From Bacillota bacterium (GTDB lineage Bacteria > Bacillota > Clostridia > Oscillospirales > Oscillospiraceae): 32,000 nucleotides of DNA. The DNA lies in the NCBI GenBank assembly GCA_029225225.1, contig JAQXWB010000010.1, positions 1 to 32,000 of the forward strand. Reading direction: 5' to 3'. The notes beneath the pieces are model-generated. The model did not search any database, was not told the origin of the DNA, and saw only the letters and a program-made list of their open reading frames with translations. Positions within the stretch are counted from its first letter, which is position 1. Each line of letters opens with the position of its first letter. Both the position numbers and the translations under genes were made by a program. Shown here in pieces: positions 23,574-31,222 of this stretch.

Positions 23574-25774
23574 TTTGCCATACACCCCGCGAGGCGATGG
23601 CGCAAGCCGCTGTAACGCTTATTACGGCGGTTATTGGCAGTCATCTGCGCTACGACCTCCTCATTGCCGACAAGAATCAAAAGCTCACGGGCGCGCGTAA
23701 TCGCCGTGTAAAGCACACCGCGGGTCAGCAGCATCGGCGCGCCTGCATATGGGACGAAAATCACGGCGCGGTATTCGCTGCCCTGACTTTTGTGGGCGGT
23801 AATGGCGTAAGCCAGCTCCAGCTCCGGCAGCATGTCCGAGTCATAGACCGCAATACGGTCATCGAAGCGGATACGAATCGCATCCTCCTGCGGGTCGATC
23901 TGCTCAATGATACCGATATCGCCGTTAAAGATCCCCATACCCGCGCCGCCGTCGGGCTTTTTCCATAGTATATCATAATTGTTGCGGATTTGCATCACCC
24001 GATCTCCCTCGCGGAAAATATAGTTTCCGCAAGGCTTCTCCCGTTTCTTCGGCGCAGACGGATTGAGTGCCTCCTGAAGCGCTAAATTGAGGCGGAAGGT
24101 GCCTGTCTCTCCTTTGCGCGTCGGAGAAATCACTTGAATTTCATCTGCGGGAATCCCCATGTTTTTTGGCAGCCGCAGCGCACACAGCTCCGTAATTGTC
24201 TGCACAACCGCGTCCGGGGAGCGGCGTTTCATAAAGAAAAAGTCTCGATCCTTCGCCGTCAGGATCGGCAGCTCTCCATGGTTGACGGCGTGCGCGTTCA
24301 TGACAATCAGGCTCTGCCGGGCCTGCCGAAAGATCTCCGTTAAACAGACCGTACGAACCAAACCGCTGCGGATGAGATCGGAAAACAAATTACCCGCACC
24401 GACCGACGGAAGCTGATCCGGATCGCCGACCAAGATCAACGTGGCTCTCTCCGGCAATGCGCGCAGCAAGCTGTGCATGAGCAGGAGATCGACCATCGAC
24501 ATCTCATCGACAATCACCGCGTCGCAATCCAGCGGGTCGTCCTCGTCGCGGTTGAAATACATCTCCCCTGTCTCTGGCGAGATCTGCGCTTCAAGCAGAC
24601 GGTGAATGGTCGAGGCCTCACGGTCGGTCAGCTCGGAAAGCCGTTTTGCAGCGCGGCCTGTGGGTGCCGCCAATAGCGTCTTGCGGTGCAGCAACTCAAA
24701 CAGACGCAGGATTCCCGCAAGCGTCGTTGTCTTGCCTGTGCCGGGGCCGCCGGTGAGAATGAGGAGCTTTTGCTCCGCAGCGCAGCGGATCGCCTCTTTC
24801 TGCCGCTCTGCATAGGTTAGACCGCTTTTTTGCTCAATGCCGGAAAGTACGCGCTCCGCGTCGGGAAGCTCGTCCTCCGGCGCGCACGCCATGCGGCAAA
24901 TCCGCTCAGTGACGGAAAGCTCCGCCTCATGGTATTCCGGCAGGTAGACGGCGGTAATTCCCGCAATCTCATCTGCCACCACGCTGCCAAGCGCGCAGAG
25001 GCGGTCTATGGCGGCAAGCGCGGCAGCGGTATCCAGATTCAGCATCGTTGCGGTTGCCGTGCCAAGCTTGTCCATCGGTAAAAAGGTATGTCCGTTATTC
25101 AGATTGTAGCGCAATTCAAACACTACACCCGCTTCCACGCGCAGCTCGTTATCGCCGTCAAAGCCCAGCTCGATTGCCATTGCGTCAACGGCGGCAAAGG
25201 ACGCGCCAAACTGCGGCTGTGTCAAAAGATAAGGGTTCTCATGAATCAACTCCATCGACTGTTCGCCATAGACGCGGTAAAGTCGAACCGCGATCTCAGC
25301 GGGAATGCGGTAGGCGGTCAAAAACTCGATCAGTCTGCGGACGCCGACCTGTCTACGGAAGGAAGCGCCCATTTCCTGCGCGGCTTTTAAGGAAATGCCG
25401 CTGATCTCCGCAAGGCGTTCGGGCGCTCTGTCGAGAATTTTCAGGCTGTCCTCCCCGAAGTGTGCGACGATCTTCTCCGCTGTCTTCGGGCCGATGCCCT
25501 TTACTGCGCGGGAGGACAGATATGCGCGAATCTCATTGACGGAATCCGGCAGCAGACGCTCTAAGAACTCCGCTTCAAATTGCTTGCCATATGTGTTGTG
25601 CATCGTCCATTTGCCCGTTACGATCAGCCGCTCCCCTGCAACCGGCGCGGGGATCGTTCCGACGACGGTAATCACTGCGCCGTCCTCGGCGTCAAGCTTG
25701 ATGACCGCGTAACCGTTTTCCTGATTCTGAAATACCACAGCGGCAATCGTTCCGCTAATCAGCTCCTGCTCCAA
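23570..25774 (-). CDS. recD2: RecD2 (YrrC) family ATP-dependent DNA helicase
   Basis: From the chosen TTG start at 25774 the protein has 734 residues. Order: N-terminal OB-like region (SGTIAAVVFQNQENGYAVI), helix-hairpin-helix segment (VKGIGPKTAEKIVAHFG, near 91-107), Walker A TGGPGTGKTTT near 341-351, Walker B/DEMS (VIVDEMSMVD), motif III LVGDPDQLPSVG, and the SH3/motif V-VI end AYAITAHKSQGSEY with YTAITRARELL. This is the standard RecD2 layout, a 5'-3' helicase for replication and repair without RecBC. The frame is open to 25969, but the extra 65 residues are unlike the family and overlap the upstream gene; TTG matches the usual family N-terminus and has GGAG/GAGG just upstream. Confidence 0.93.
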   Translation of the reverse strand: MEQELISGTIAAVVFQNQENGYAVIKLDAEDGAVITVVGTIPAPVAGERLIVTGKWTMHNTYGKQFEAEFLERLLPDSVNEIRAYLSSRAVKGIGPKTAEKIVAHFGEDSLKILDRAPERLAEISGISLKAAQEMGASFRRQVGVRRLIEFLTAYRIPAEIAVRLYRVYGEQSMELIHENPYLLTQPQFGASFAAVDAMAIELGFDGDNELRVEAGVVFELRYNLNNGHTFLPMDKLGTATATMLNLDTAAALAAIDRLCALGSVVADEIAGITAVYLPEYHEAELSVTERICRMACAPEDELPDAERVLSGIEQKSGLTYAERQKEAIRCAAEQKLLILTGGPGTGKTTTLAGILRLFELLHRKTLLAAPTGRAAKRLSELTDREASTIHRLLEAQISPETGEMYFNRDEDDPLDCDAVIVDEMSMVDLLLMHSLLRALPERATLILVGDPDQLPSVGAGNLFSDLIRSGLVRTVCLTEIFRQARQSLIVMNAHAVNHGELPILTAKDRDFFFMKRRSPDAVVQTITELCALRLPKNMGIPADEIQVISPTRKGETGTFRLNLALQEALNPSAPKKREKPCGNYIFREGDRVMQIRNNYDILWKKPDGGAGMGIFNGDIGIIEQIDPQEDAIRIRFDDRIAVYDSDMLPELELAYAITAHKSQGSEYRAVIFVPYAGAPMLLTRGVLYTAITRARELLILVGNEEVVAQMTANNRRNKRYSGLRHRLAGCMAK

Positions 25775-26108
25775 TATCCTCGTTCTCCGTTCGTATAATC
25801 TCCGGTAGCTGTGATCGGCTGCACAAAAGCGCATCCTCCCGCCTGCGAAGCAGCAGTTCCGCCGCGCACTGACCCTCGCAGTCAATACCGTCATCCACAA
25901 AAACCAAGGTTGTGCGTAGTCCCAGCCATTCACGTTGGCGTAAGGCGGCACGCATCGTCTGCTGCACAAGCGCAGCGTTACCCTTTAGCAGGACGACATA
26001 AAAGGTATTCTTTGTCTCCTTCGTTGAGAGCAGCGCGTCAAAAAACAGCCATACAATCAAAAGCATTCCTGCCGCAGCCAGCGCCGCAATCACAATCGTT
26101 AAAACCAC
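25755..26108 (-). CDS. Small membrane-anchored protein of unknown function (117 residues)
   Basis: I choose GTG 26108, which has GAGGTG 8 bases upstream; the frame extends to 26192 but without a ribosome binding site. An N-terminal membrane helix (VVLTIVIAALAAAGMLLIVWLFF) is followed by a soluble part with NTFYVVLLKGNAALVQQTMRA and TTLVFVDDGIDCEGQCAAELL. The alternation of strand, helix, strand ending in V-D-D resembles the start of a nucleotide-sugar or Rossmann-like fold, but it is too short to be an enzyme of that kind. Its 3' end overlaps the recD2 start by 20 bases, so it is the first gene of the recD2-comF-mreB run. I do not recognise the family. Confidence 0.7.
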   Translation of the reverse strand: MVLTIVIAALAAAGMLLIVWLFFDALLSTKETKNTFYVVLLKGNAALVQQTMRAALRQREWLGLRTTLVFVDDGIDCEGQCAAELLLRRREDALLCSRSQLPEIIRTENEDIGAGAD

Positions 26109-26163
26109 ACAAATCACCTCACGCCATTCTATGTTTCGGCGTGAAGAAATGTACCCATCTTCT

Positions 26164-26192
26164 ATTTTACTACAGCAACGAACGAATCGCAA
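26164..26192 (-). promoter_or_regulatory. Likely promoter of the recD2-comF-mreB operon
   Basis: On the minus strand TTGCGA (26192-26187), 17 bases and TAAAAT (26169-26164) sit about 55 bases before the GTG of the first gene. Confidence 0.6.
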
Positions 26193-26234
26193 CGAGTTTT
26201 TACAAAATAATCATTTTTATACGAATCACCAATG

Positions 26235-26254
26235 AAAACGGACACTTCCGTTTT
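26235..26254 (-). terminator. Probable terminator of the phosphopantetheinyl transferase gene
   Basis: AAAACGGA, loop AGTG, TCCGTTTT on the minus strand forms an 8-bp stem whose descending arm ends in four T residues. It lies 40 bases after the stop codon at 26295. Confidence 0.65.
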
Positions 26255-26294
26255 GAATTTATCCTGCCGCTTTGCAGCAATCTGTCTCCTCTTT

Positions 26295-26999
26295 TTACCG
26301 CTCACCGCGTCGATGAAAAAGGTTCGGGTGCTTTTCTGCATCGGCGTGTGCTTCTTTCTCCTTTTCCAGCATACGGCAACGTTCCGGCAGCTCCGCAGCG
26401 TGAATGCAGACCAGTGGGAGCGGCTCGGCGGAGGTAACGGAAATGACGAAATTCTCAAGTATATGGCTTTGGCAGATGCAGCCGTCCGGGGTAACGCCCT
26501 CCACTGCCGTGAACCCCGGCATATCGTAGCAAATCCCTCTGCCGGTGTATTTTCCGTAGCTTTCCTTCATCGACCAAAGTCGCGTAAACGCCTTGTCTGC
26601 ATCCCCAGCTTTGGCGGCATGAAGCTCGTTTTCGCTCATAAACCGCGTCGCAAGGGATTCCTTGAAGCATACATAATCCTGAATATCCACACCCAACACG
26701 CTGTCGGAAATACCGCAGGCAACGCCTTTTTTACAGTGTGAAAGATTGAAATGGACACCCGGCAGATTCGCAAGGTAGTGCTTCCCAGTCTTCATGGTGG
26801 TAAGCCTCGGCATCATGCGGCAGTCATATTCCGTATCCAATGCGATGCGCAGCAGCACAAATGCCAAAACAGATTGCACGCGGTCACTTCGAAAGCGGTA
26901 CTTGTTCGTTCCCGCACGCCGCTGTAAGGACACATACGGCAAAAGCTCTTCCAAGAATGCGTCCTCAATCTGTTCGATGTCATCAATATAATATACCAA
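26295..26999 (-). CDS. 4'-phosphopantetheinyl transferase, Sfp type
   Basis: I choose TTG 26999, preceded by TGGAGG with 6 bases spacing (product MVYYIDDIEQIED..., 234 residues); an earlier TTG at 27047 has no such site and abuts the upstream terminator. Motifs: VHFNLSHCKKGVACGIS, the Mg-binding LGVDIQDY, and LWSMKESYGKYTG with the conserved W-S-x-K-E-S. Sfp-type enzymes transfer phosphopantetheine from CoA to carrier proteins of fatty acid, polyketide or nonribosomal peptide synthesis. No carrier-protein or synthase gene is in the window, so its client is unknown; a housekeeping AcpS substitute is possible. The last 30 residues, rich in Glu/Lys/His, look disordered. Confidence 0.9.
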   Translation of the reverse strand: MVYYIDDIEQIEDAFLEELLPYVSLQRRAGTNKYRFRSDRVQSVLAFVLLRIALDTEYDCRMMPRLTTMKTGKHYLANLPGVHFNLSHCKKGVACGISDSVLGVDIQDYVCFKESLATRFMSENELHAAKAGDADKAFTRLWSMKESYGKYTGRGICYDMPGFTAVEGVTPDGCICQSHILENFVISVTSAEPLPLVCIHAAELPERCRMLEKEKEAHADAEKHPNLFHRRGER

Positions 27000-27053
27000 A
27001 GCGCGCCTCCATTTCGCCGCGATCAGTTTCCAGCGTAATCCGAACAAAAAGGA

Positions 27054-27083
27054 TCACTCCTGCGGAAGTTTCCGCAGGAGTGA
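27054..27083 (-). terminator. Intrinsic terminator after the threonine synthase-like gene
   Basis: A 14-bp near-perfect inverted repeat (27054-27067 with 27070-27083, TCACTCCTGCGGAA type arms and a tight 2-base loop) begins about 11 bases after the stop at 27094. On the minus strand it is followed by TCCTTTTTG. Confidence 0.92.
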
Positions 27084-27093
27084 AAAGCAATGC

Positions 27094-28344
27094 TTATTCT
27101 GCTTCCTCAATACAAATGCCCTTTTCGGCAAACGCCTTGAGCAGCAGATCCATATCCGACGGAATGGAGATCGGCTCGCCGCACGCCTTGATGGCATTGG
27201 CAACGTCCTTCAGACCGTTGCCCGTGACAACGGAGACAATCTTCGCGTCCTTCGGGAGCTTGCCCTGCTCACAGAGCTTCTTGATGCCTGCCGTGCCCGT
27301 TACGCCCGCAGGCTCACCGAACACGCCGCAGGTACGACCGAGGAGCTTCTGCGCCGCCATGATCTCCTCATCGGAGACATTGACGACGATGCCGTTCGAT
27401 TCGCGGATTGCCATGAGCGCCTTGTCCGCATTGCGCGGCACGCCGACAGCGATGGAATCGGCAAGGGTATTCTCCTCCATCGGATACCAGTCCTCGTTAT
27501 TGGCAATCGCGCGGTTCAAGGGGCAGCAGCCCTCCGCCTGCGCGGAAATCAGGCGCGGCAGCTTGTCGATAAAGCCGATGGCATACAGATCCTTCAAGCC
27601 CTTCCAAAGACCGGCAATCGTGCAGCCGTCGCCGACGGAGATCGCGATATAATCGGGAACCTCCCAATTGAGCTGCTCCATGATCTCCAAACCGACGGTC
27701 TTCTTACCCTCGGAGAGATAGGGGTTAATCGCGGCGTTGCGGTTATACCAGCCCCACTTGTCAATCGCCTGCTTGGAAAGCTCGAAGGTGTCCTCATAGC
27801 TGCCCTGCACGGAGACAACCGTCGCGCCGAAGGTCATGAGCTGCGCAACCTTCCCCTTCGGGGCACGGGACGGCACAAAGATATAGGTCTTCAAGCCCGC
27901 CGCAGCAGCGTTGCCCGCGAGGGAAGAAGCGGCGTTGCCCGTAGACGAGCAGGCAATCACCTTCGCGCCCGCCTCCTGTGCCTTAGCAACCGCCATTGCG
28001 GAGGCTCTGTCCTTCAGGGAAGCGGTCGGGTTCTGCCCGTCGTCCTTGACCCAAAGCTTTGCAATGCCAAGCTCCTTTGCCAATCTGTCCGCCTCATACA
28101 GCGGCGACCAACCGACACGCAGCGGCGTGTTCGGCGTCGTCTCCTCGACGGGCAGCAGCTCGCGATAACGCCACATGGAACGATCGTCGCGCGCGGCGAG
28201 CTTTTCCTTCGTCAGCGTGGTTTTGATGTAGTCATAGTCATAAATAATGTCGAGAATACCGCCGCATTCACAATTTGTGAGATTCGGCACAGCCTCGTAT
28301 TCCCTGCCGCATTTCACACAGCGGCCGCATTTTACATTTTTCAT
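27094..28344 (-). CDS. thrC: Threonine synthase (or threonine synthase-like PLP enzyme)
   Basis: The 416-residue product has an N-terminal zinc ribbon (Cys9, Cys12, Cys25, Cys27 among the Cys pairs), the PLP lysine Lys111 in NPTASLKDRAS, CSSTGNAASSLAGNAAAAG, and the glycine-rich SVGDGCTIAGLWKG loop. These are marks of fold-type II threonine synthases, which turn phosphohomoserine into threonine and phosphate. No hom or thrB is adjacent; the neighbours are another fold-type II enzyme, a DauR-like regulator and a YgeY-type hydrolase. A catabolic or alternative lyase role is therefore possible. The ATG at 28344 has AGGAGAAAGGA upstream. A terminator follows. Confidence 0.82.
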   Translation of the reverse strand: MKNVKCGRCVKCGREYEAVPNLTNCECGGILDIIYDYDYIKTTLTKEKLAARDDRSMWRYRELLPVEETTPNTPLRVGWSPLYEADRLAKELGIAKLWVKDDGQNPTASLKDRASAMAVAKAQEAGAKVIACSSTGNAASSLAGNAAAAGLKTYIFVPSRAPKGKVAQLMTFGATVVSVQGSYEDTFELSKQAIDKWGWYNRNAAINPYLSEGKKTVGLEIMEQLNWEVPDYIAISVGDGCTIAGLWKGLKDLYAIGFIDKLPRLISAQAEGCCPLNRAIANNEDWYPMEENTLADSIAVGVPRNADKALMAIRESNGIVVNVSDEEIMAAQKLLGRTCGVFGEPAGVTGTAGIKKLCEQGKLPKDAKIVSVVTGNGLKDVANAIKACGEPISIPSDMDLLLKAFAEKGICIEEAE

Positions 28345-28554
28345 TGTCTGTCCTTTCTCCTATTCTGAAGGCTCAAAGAAAATGTCCTCACTCCATCGGA
28401 GTGGATTTTCGTCAATGTACTGCCAAATTCGCAAGTAATCCGTTTCGTTGCGAACGACATGATCGTAGAATGAACGCTGCCAGAGCTTCTGAATGCTGAA
28501 CTGCCAGCATTTTCGTGCCGTAACAGATTTCTACGATTGCATTATCTTTTGTAG

Positions 28555-28576
28555 GGGCGGACGACTCTGTCCGCCC
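28555..28576. repeat. Palindromic repeat, copy 1
   Basis: GGGCGGAC, GACTCT, GTCCGCCC, an 8-bp stem with a 6-base centre and a GTAGG flank. It is inverted relative to copies 2 and 3. Confidence 0.9.
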
Positions 28577-28723
28577 TCTGGCTCGGTAAAGCGGAGGAGC
28601 AAATGTATATGATTTGGCATGATCACATACTTGTCGAGCAAGACACCGGTATTATGTTGAGGAATCGCAAGGATACACTCCTCAACGATTTTTCCTACCG
28701 GTGACAAAATCGTCTGCACAGTC

Positions 28724-28744
28724 GGGCGGACAGAGTCGTCCGCC
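28724..28744. repeat. Palindromic repeat, copy 2
   Basis: GGGCGGAC, AGAGTC, GTCCGCC, flanked by a CACTACA end (degenerate GTAGTG on the other strand). Same orientation as copy 3, inside the transposase frame. Confidence 0.9.
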
Positions 28745-28771
28745 ACTACAACGGCACCCGATAGTGGATAA

Positions 28772-28793
28772 GGGCGGACAGAGTCGTCCGCCC
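28772..28793. repeat. Palindromic repeat, copy 3
   Basis: GGGCGGAC, AGAGTC, GTCCGCCC, followed by CCTACAG. The 48-base offset from copy 2 (16 codons) keeps the host reading frame. Confidence 0.9.
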
Positions 28794-28915
28794 CTACAGT
28801 TGGGAGTTCAGAAAGAATTCTGCGCTTTCCTTCCGTGCAGGCAGTCACGAAGTACATACCCTCGGAAGAATAATCATATTCGGAAAGCCGAATTCTTTTC
28901 CTGTAAATCGTCAAA

Positions 28916-30391
28916 TTACAGCGCCTTGAGCAGTCCGGTTGCTTCGTTGAACTCGTTGATGAGTTCGTCCATTTCCTTCGCCTGCGCGTGGACGGCATCC
29001 CAAGTGCCCTTCGTGTCGTACCACAGGGCATTGAGCTCCTTGACATCGCGTGCCTGCTGCTCGACCCAAGTGTAATACTTGAGGTTGTGGATACGCTTGC
29101 GATCCGCGTAGGTCAGCTCAAGCAGGTTGTCGGTCTTGAGGTTGAGCATATGCAGGTTGTGATCCAGAGACGCCTCATGCGCGTTGTACTCGCCGTGCAT
29201 CTGATCCAGCTCCTCAATACGGGACTGATACATCACCGCAGAGTCGGTCAGGACGGTCAGGAGGACATCATTCTCGGTCAGCTCGTAGTACTTTGCCATC
29301 TTGATGCAGCAGAGCATATTCGCAATGCCGGAGATACCGAGCCAGCTCATCTTCTCGACCTGTTCGTCGCTCATGCCGAGGACTTCCTTCATGTACTGCT
29401 TGCCTTCCGGCTTATTGAACAGGCGCAGCAGGCGCTGGCTGTCCTCGTCGTCGATGGCAATCGCCATGTCGGTGTTCTTGACGTTATGGATCCAAGGAAT
29501 GTGCTTGTCACCGATGCCTTCGATGCGGTGACCGCCGAAGCCGTTGTTGAGGATGGTCGGGCACTGGAGCGCTTCGCCGACAGCAACCTTTGCGGTGGGA
29601 TAATGATCCTTCAGATAGTCGCCCGCGGACATCGTGCCTGCGGAGCCGGAGGTGAAGGCGCAGCCTGCCAGACGGTCGTCCGGACGGCGGATGGACTCAT
29701 AGACCTTAGCCAGAGCCTCACCGGTGATGTTGTAGTGCCAGACGGGGTTGCCCATCTCTTCGAACTGGTTGAAGACCATGACATCGGGACGCTGCTTCAG
29801 CTCCCAAGTCTTGTCAAAGATCTCCTTGACGTTGGACTCGCAGCCCGGAGTGGCGATGATCTCGCCGGCGATGGTCTTGAGCCAGTCAAAGCGCTCTTTG
29901 GACATCTCTGCAGGCAGGATGGCGATAGAGTCGCAGGCAAGCAGCTTGGAGTTGAACGCGCCGCCGCGGCAGTAGTTGCCGGTGGAGGGCCAAACAGCCT
30001 TGTGATATGTAGCATCAAACTGGCCTGTAACAAGGCGCGGCACCAAGCAGCCGAAGGAAGCGCCGACCTTGTGGCAGCCGGTCGGGAACCACTTGCCGAC
30101 CATCGCGACGATACGCGCCTTGACGCCGGTCAAAGCGGACGGGAACTCGATGTAGTTCGGGGTCTCCTGGAACAGACCGCCGGTTTCCTTTGCCTCGTTC
30201 TTCCAAGTGACGCGGAAGAGGTTGACGGGATCGACATCCCAAAGGCCGGTGTGGGTGAGCTTTTCCTTAATCTTCTCGGGAACAAGCTCCGGGTTCTGCA
30301 TCTGTGCGAACGTCGGGATAATGATGTTGTTTTCCTTTGCCTTCTGGATGTTGTGCGCAAGGCCTTCCTTGTTGATGCGAAGATCAATCAT
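28916..30391 (-). CDS. Fold-type II PLP-dependent enzyme (cysteine synthase-like beta-subunit type), specificity unknown
   Basis: The 491-residue product has a probable PLP lysine Lys108 in PTGCHKVGASFG, the phosphate/substrate loop WPSTGNYCRGGAFNSKLLA, and the glycine loop FTSGSAGTMSAGDYL. These order like tryptophan-synthase-beta/cysteine-synthase folds, but the Lys context (H-K-V instead of S-x-K-D/R) and about 150 extra C-terminal residues set it apart. I cannot name its substrate. The start codon overlaps the end of the upstream regulator gene by 8 bases, and AGGAGG stands in front of the ATG, so regulator and enzyme are cotranscribed. Strong use of C- and G-ending codons suggests high expression. 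Confidence 0.85.
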   Translation of the reverse strand: MIDLRINKEGLAHNIQKAKENNIIIPTFAQMQNPELVPEKIKEKLTHTGLWDVDPVNLFRVTWKNEAKETGGLFQETPNYIEFPSALTGVKARIVAMVGKWFPTGCHKVGASFGCLVPRLVTGQFDATYHKAVWPSTGNYCRGGAFNSKLLACDSIAILPAEMSKERFDWLKTIAGEIIATPGCESNVKEIFDKTWELKQRPDVMVFNQFEEMGNPVWHYNITGEALAKVYESIRRPDDRLAGCAFTSGSAGTMSAGDYLKDHYPTAKVAVGEALQCPTILNNGFGGHRIEGIGDKHIPWIHNVKNTDMAIAIDDEDSQRLLRLFNKPEGKQYMKEVLGMSDEQVEKMSWLGISGIANMLCCIKMAKYYELTENDVLLTVLTDSAVMYQSRIEELDQMHGEYNAHEASLDHNLHMLNLKTDNLLELTYADRKRIHNLKYYTWVEQQARDVKELNALWYDTKGTWDAVHAQAKEMDELINEFNEATGLLKAL

Positions 30392-31040
30392 TGTTTTTTC
30401 CTCCTGTTTTTACATCTAAATAAGAATATAGGGTGTATTTGGAAATGCCGAAATGATTTGCGATTTTGTCGCCCGATTTGGTAATGAGGAGCGCGCCGTG
30501 GTCATTCAAAAAGCGAATGGCACGCACCTTATCCTCCTTCGTCATCAGCGCGACGGGTTTTCCAACGAGACGGTCGGATTGCTCGATCAGGTCGTCGAGC
30601 AGGTCATTGACATTGTGCGTTATGCGCGCGGGAGTTTCCTGATCATGATTCATCGTTAAGGTCAGCGAATTGAGTGCCTGCTCCGCCATCACAAGTGCAG
30701 AAATGTCGAAATTGACGCCGAAAATGGCGGCAACCTTGCCCTCGTCGTCGGGAATGTAGACAGAGGTGGATTTCAGGAGCTTCCCGTCCGGCGTGCGCAT
30801 CAAATAACACAGATGATCCTCCGGACACGAGCCGTCATTTCCCAACTGCTCCAGTACGACCTGTGAAGGTCCGTCTCCGAGCTTTCTTCCGCTGACATGC
30901 CCGTTTTCAATCGCAATGATCGAATTGGAGGTGCTGCATTCGGAAATCTCATGCACAACGACTTCACAGTTGCTTCCGAACTGTGCGGCAACTGCCTTTG
31001 CGATACGGCATAACGTCTCACGTTCGCTTTCCCTGAGCAT
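30384..31040 (-). CDS. YheO/DauR-like transcriptional regulator (PAS_6 plus helix-turn-helix)
   Basis: The 218-residue product has an N-terminal YheO-type PAS region (residues about 10-125, FGSNCEVVVHEISE, IAIENGHVSGRKLGDGPS, KSTSVYIPDDEGKVAAIFGVNFDIS) and a C-terminal helix-turn-helix (residues about 165-213, DKVRAIRFLNDHGALL then GDKIANHFGISKYTLYSYL). Relatives include DauR, a repressor of D-arginine catabolism. It probably senses a small molecule and controls itself, the PLP enzyme and the divergent hydrolase. The ATG at 31040 has AGGAGAGGAG upstream. Confidence 0.88.
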   Translation of the reverse strand: MLRESERETLCRIAKAVAAQFGSNCEVVVHEISECSTSNSIIAIENGHVSGRKLGDGPSQVVLEQLGNDGSCPEDHLCYLMRTPDGKLLKSTSVYIPDDEGKVAAIFGVNFDISALVMAEQALNSLTLTMNHDQETPARITHNVNDLLDDLIEQSDRLVGKPVALMTKEDKVRAIRFLNDHGALLITKSGDKIANHFGISKYTLYSYLDVKTGGKNND

Positions 31041-31072
31041 ATATCCGCTCCTCTCCTATTGATTCCGTTATT

Positions 31073-31100
31073 ATCATATCACAGATTCATGAGAAATCAA
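31073..31100 (-). promoter_or_regulatory. Probable promoter of the regulator-PLP enzyme transcript
   Basis: On the minus strand TTGATT (31100-31095), 16 bases and TATGAT (31078-31073) sit about 32 bases before the regulator ATG. Confidence 0.6.
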
Positions 31101-31140
31101 TCGTTTTTCAAAAAAATTTTTAGGAAATGCTAAAATTTGT

Positions 31141-31168
31141 TTGACTTCTGAAACAGATATGGTAATAT
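31141..31168 (+). promoter_or_regulatory. Probable promoter of the divergent hydrolase gene
   Basis: TTGACT (31141-31146), 16 bases and TAATAT (31163-31168) point rightward. A short inverted repeat ACCGC/GCGGT (31178-31194) just downstream could be an operator or a leader hairpin. Confidence 0.65.
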
Positions 31169-31222
31169 AGAGACAGAACCGCACTGCAAGCGGTATGGAA
31201 TGAAAAATTGGAGGGTTATTTC

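Larger units (their letters stand above)
28360..28914 (-). pseudogene. REP-associated tyrosine transposase (RAYT, Y1_Tnp) remnant with in-frame stop and internal palindromes
   Basis: Reading from TTG 28914, KRIRLSEYDYSSEGMYFVTAC, GKIVEECILAIPQHNT, and the HUH-nuclease motif DKYVIMPNHIHLLLRF are clear. A TAG at 28531-28533 interrupts the frame, and the same frame then continues KSVTARKCW...LWQRSFYDHVVRNETDYLRIWQYIDENP, the normal RAYT C-terminus holding the catalytic Tyr region, to TAG 28360. No ATG with a ribosome binding site is present and the frame starts one base after the stop of the upstream PLP gene. Three GGGCGGAC-N6-GTCCGCCC palindromes lie inside the frame, translating as ADDSVRP twice and GGQSRPPLQ once. 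The gene is probably dead unless the stop is read through. Confidence 0.88.

Noticed and set aside
26232-26741. 169-codon plus-strand frame with hydrophobic start
   Set aside because: It overlaps the Sfp-type gene antisense, begins in its terminator and has no RBS.
28988-30484. 498-codon plus-strand frame antisense to the 491-residue PLP enzyme
   Set aside because: Leu/Val/Asp-rich shadow; the minus strand shows PLP motifs, an RBS and overlap with the regulator.
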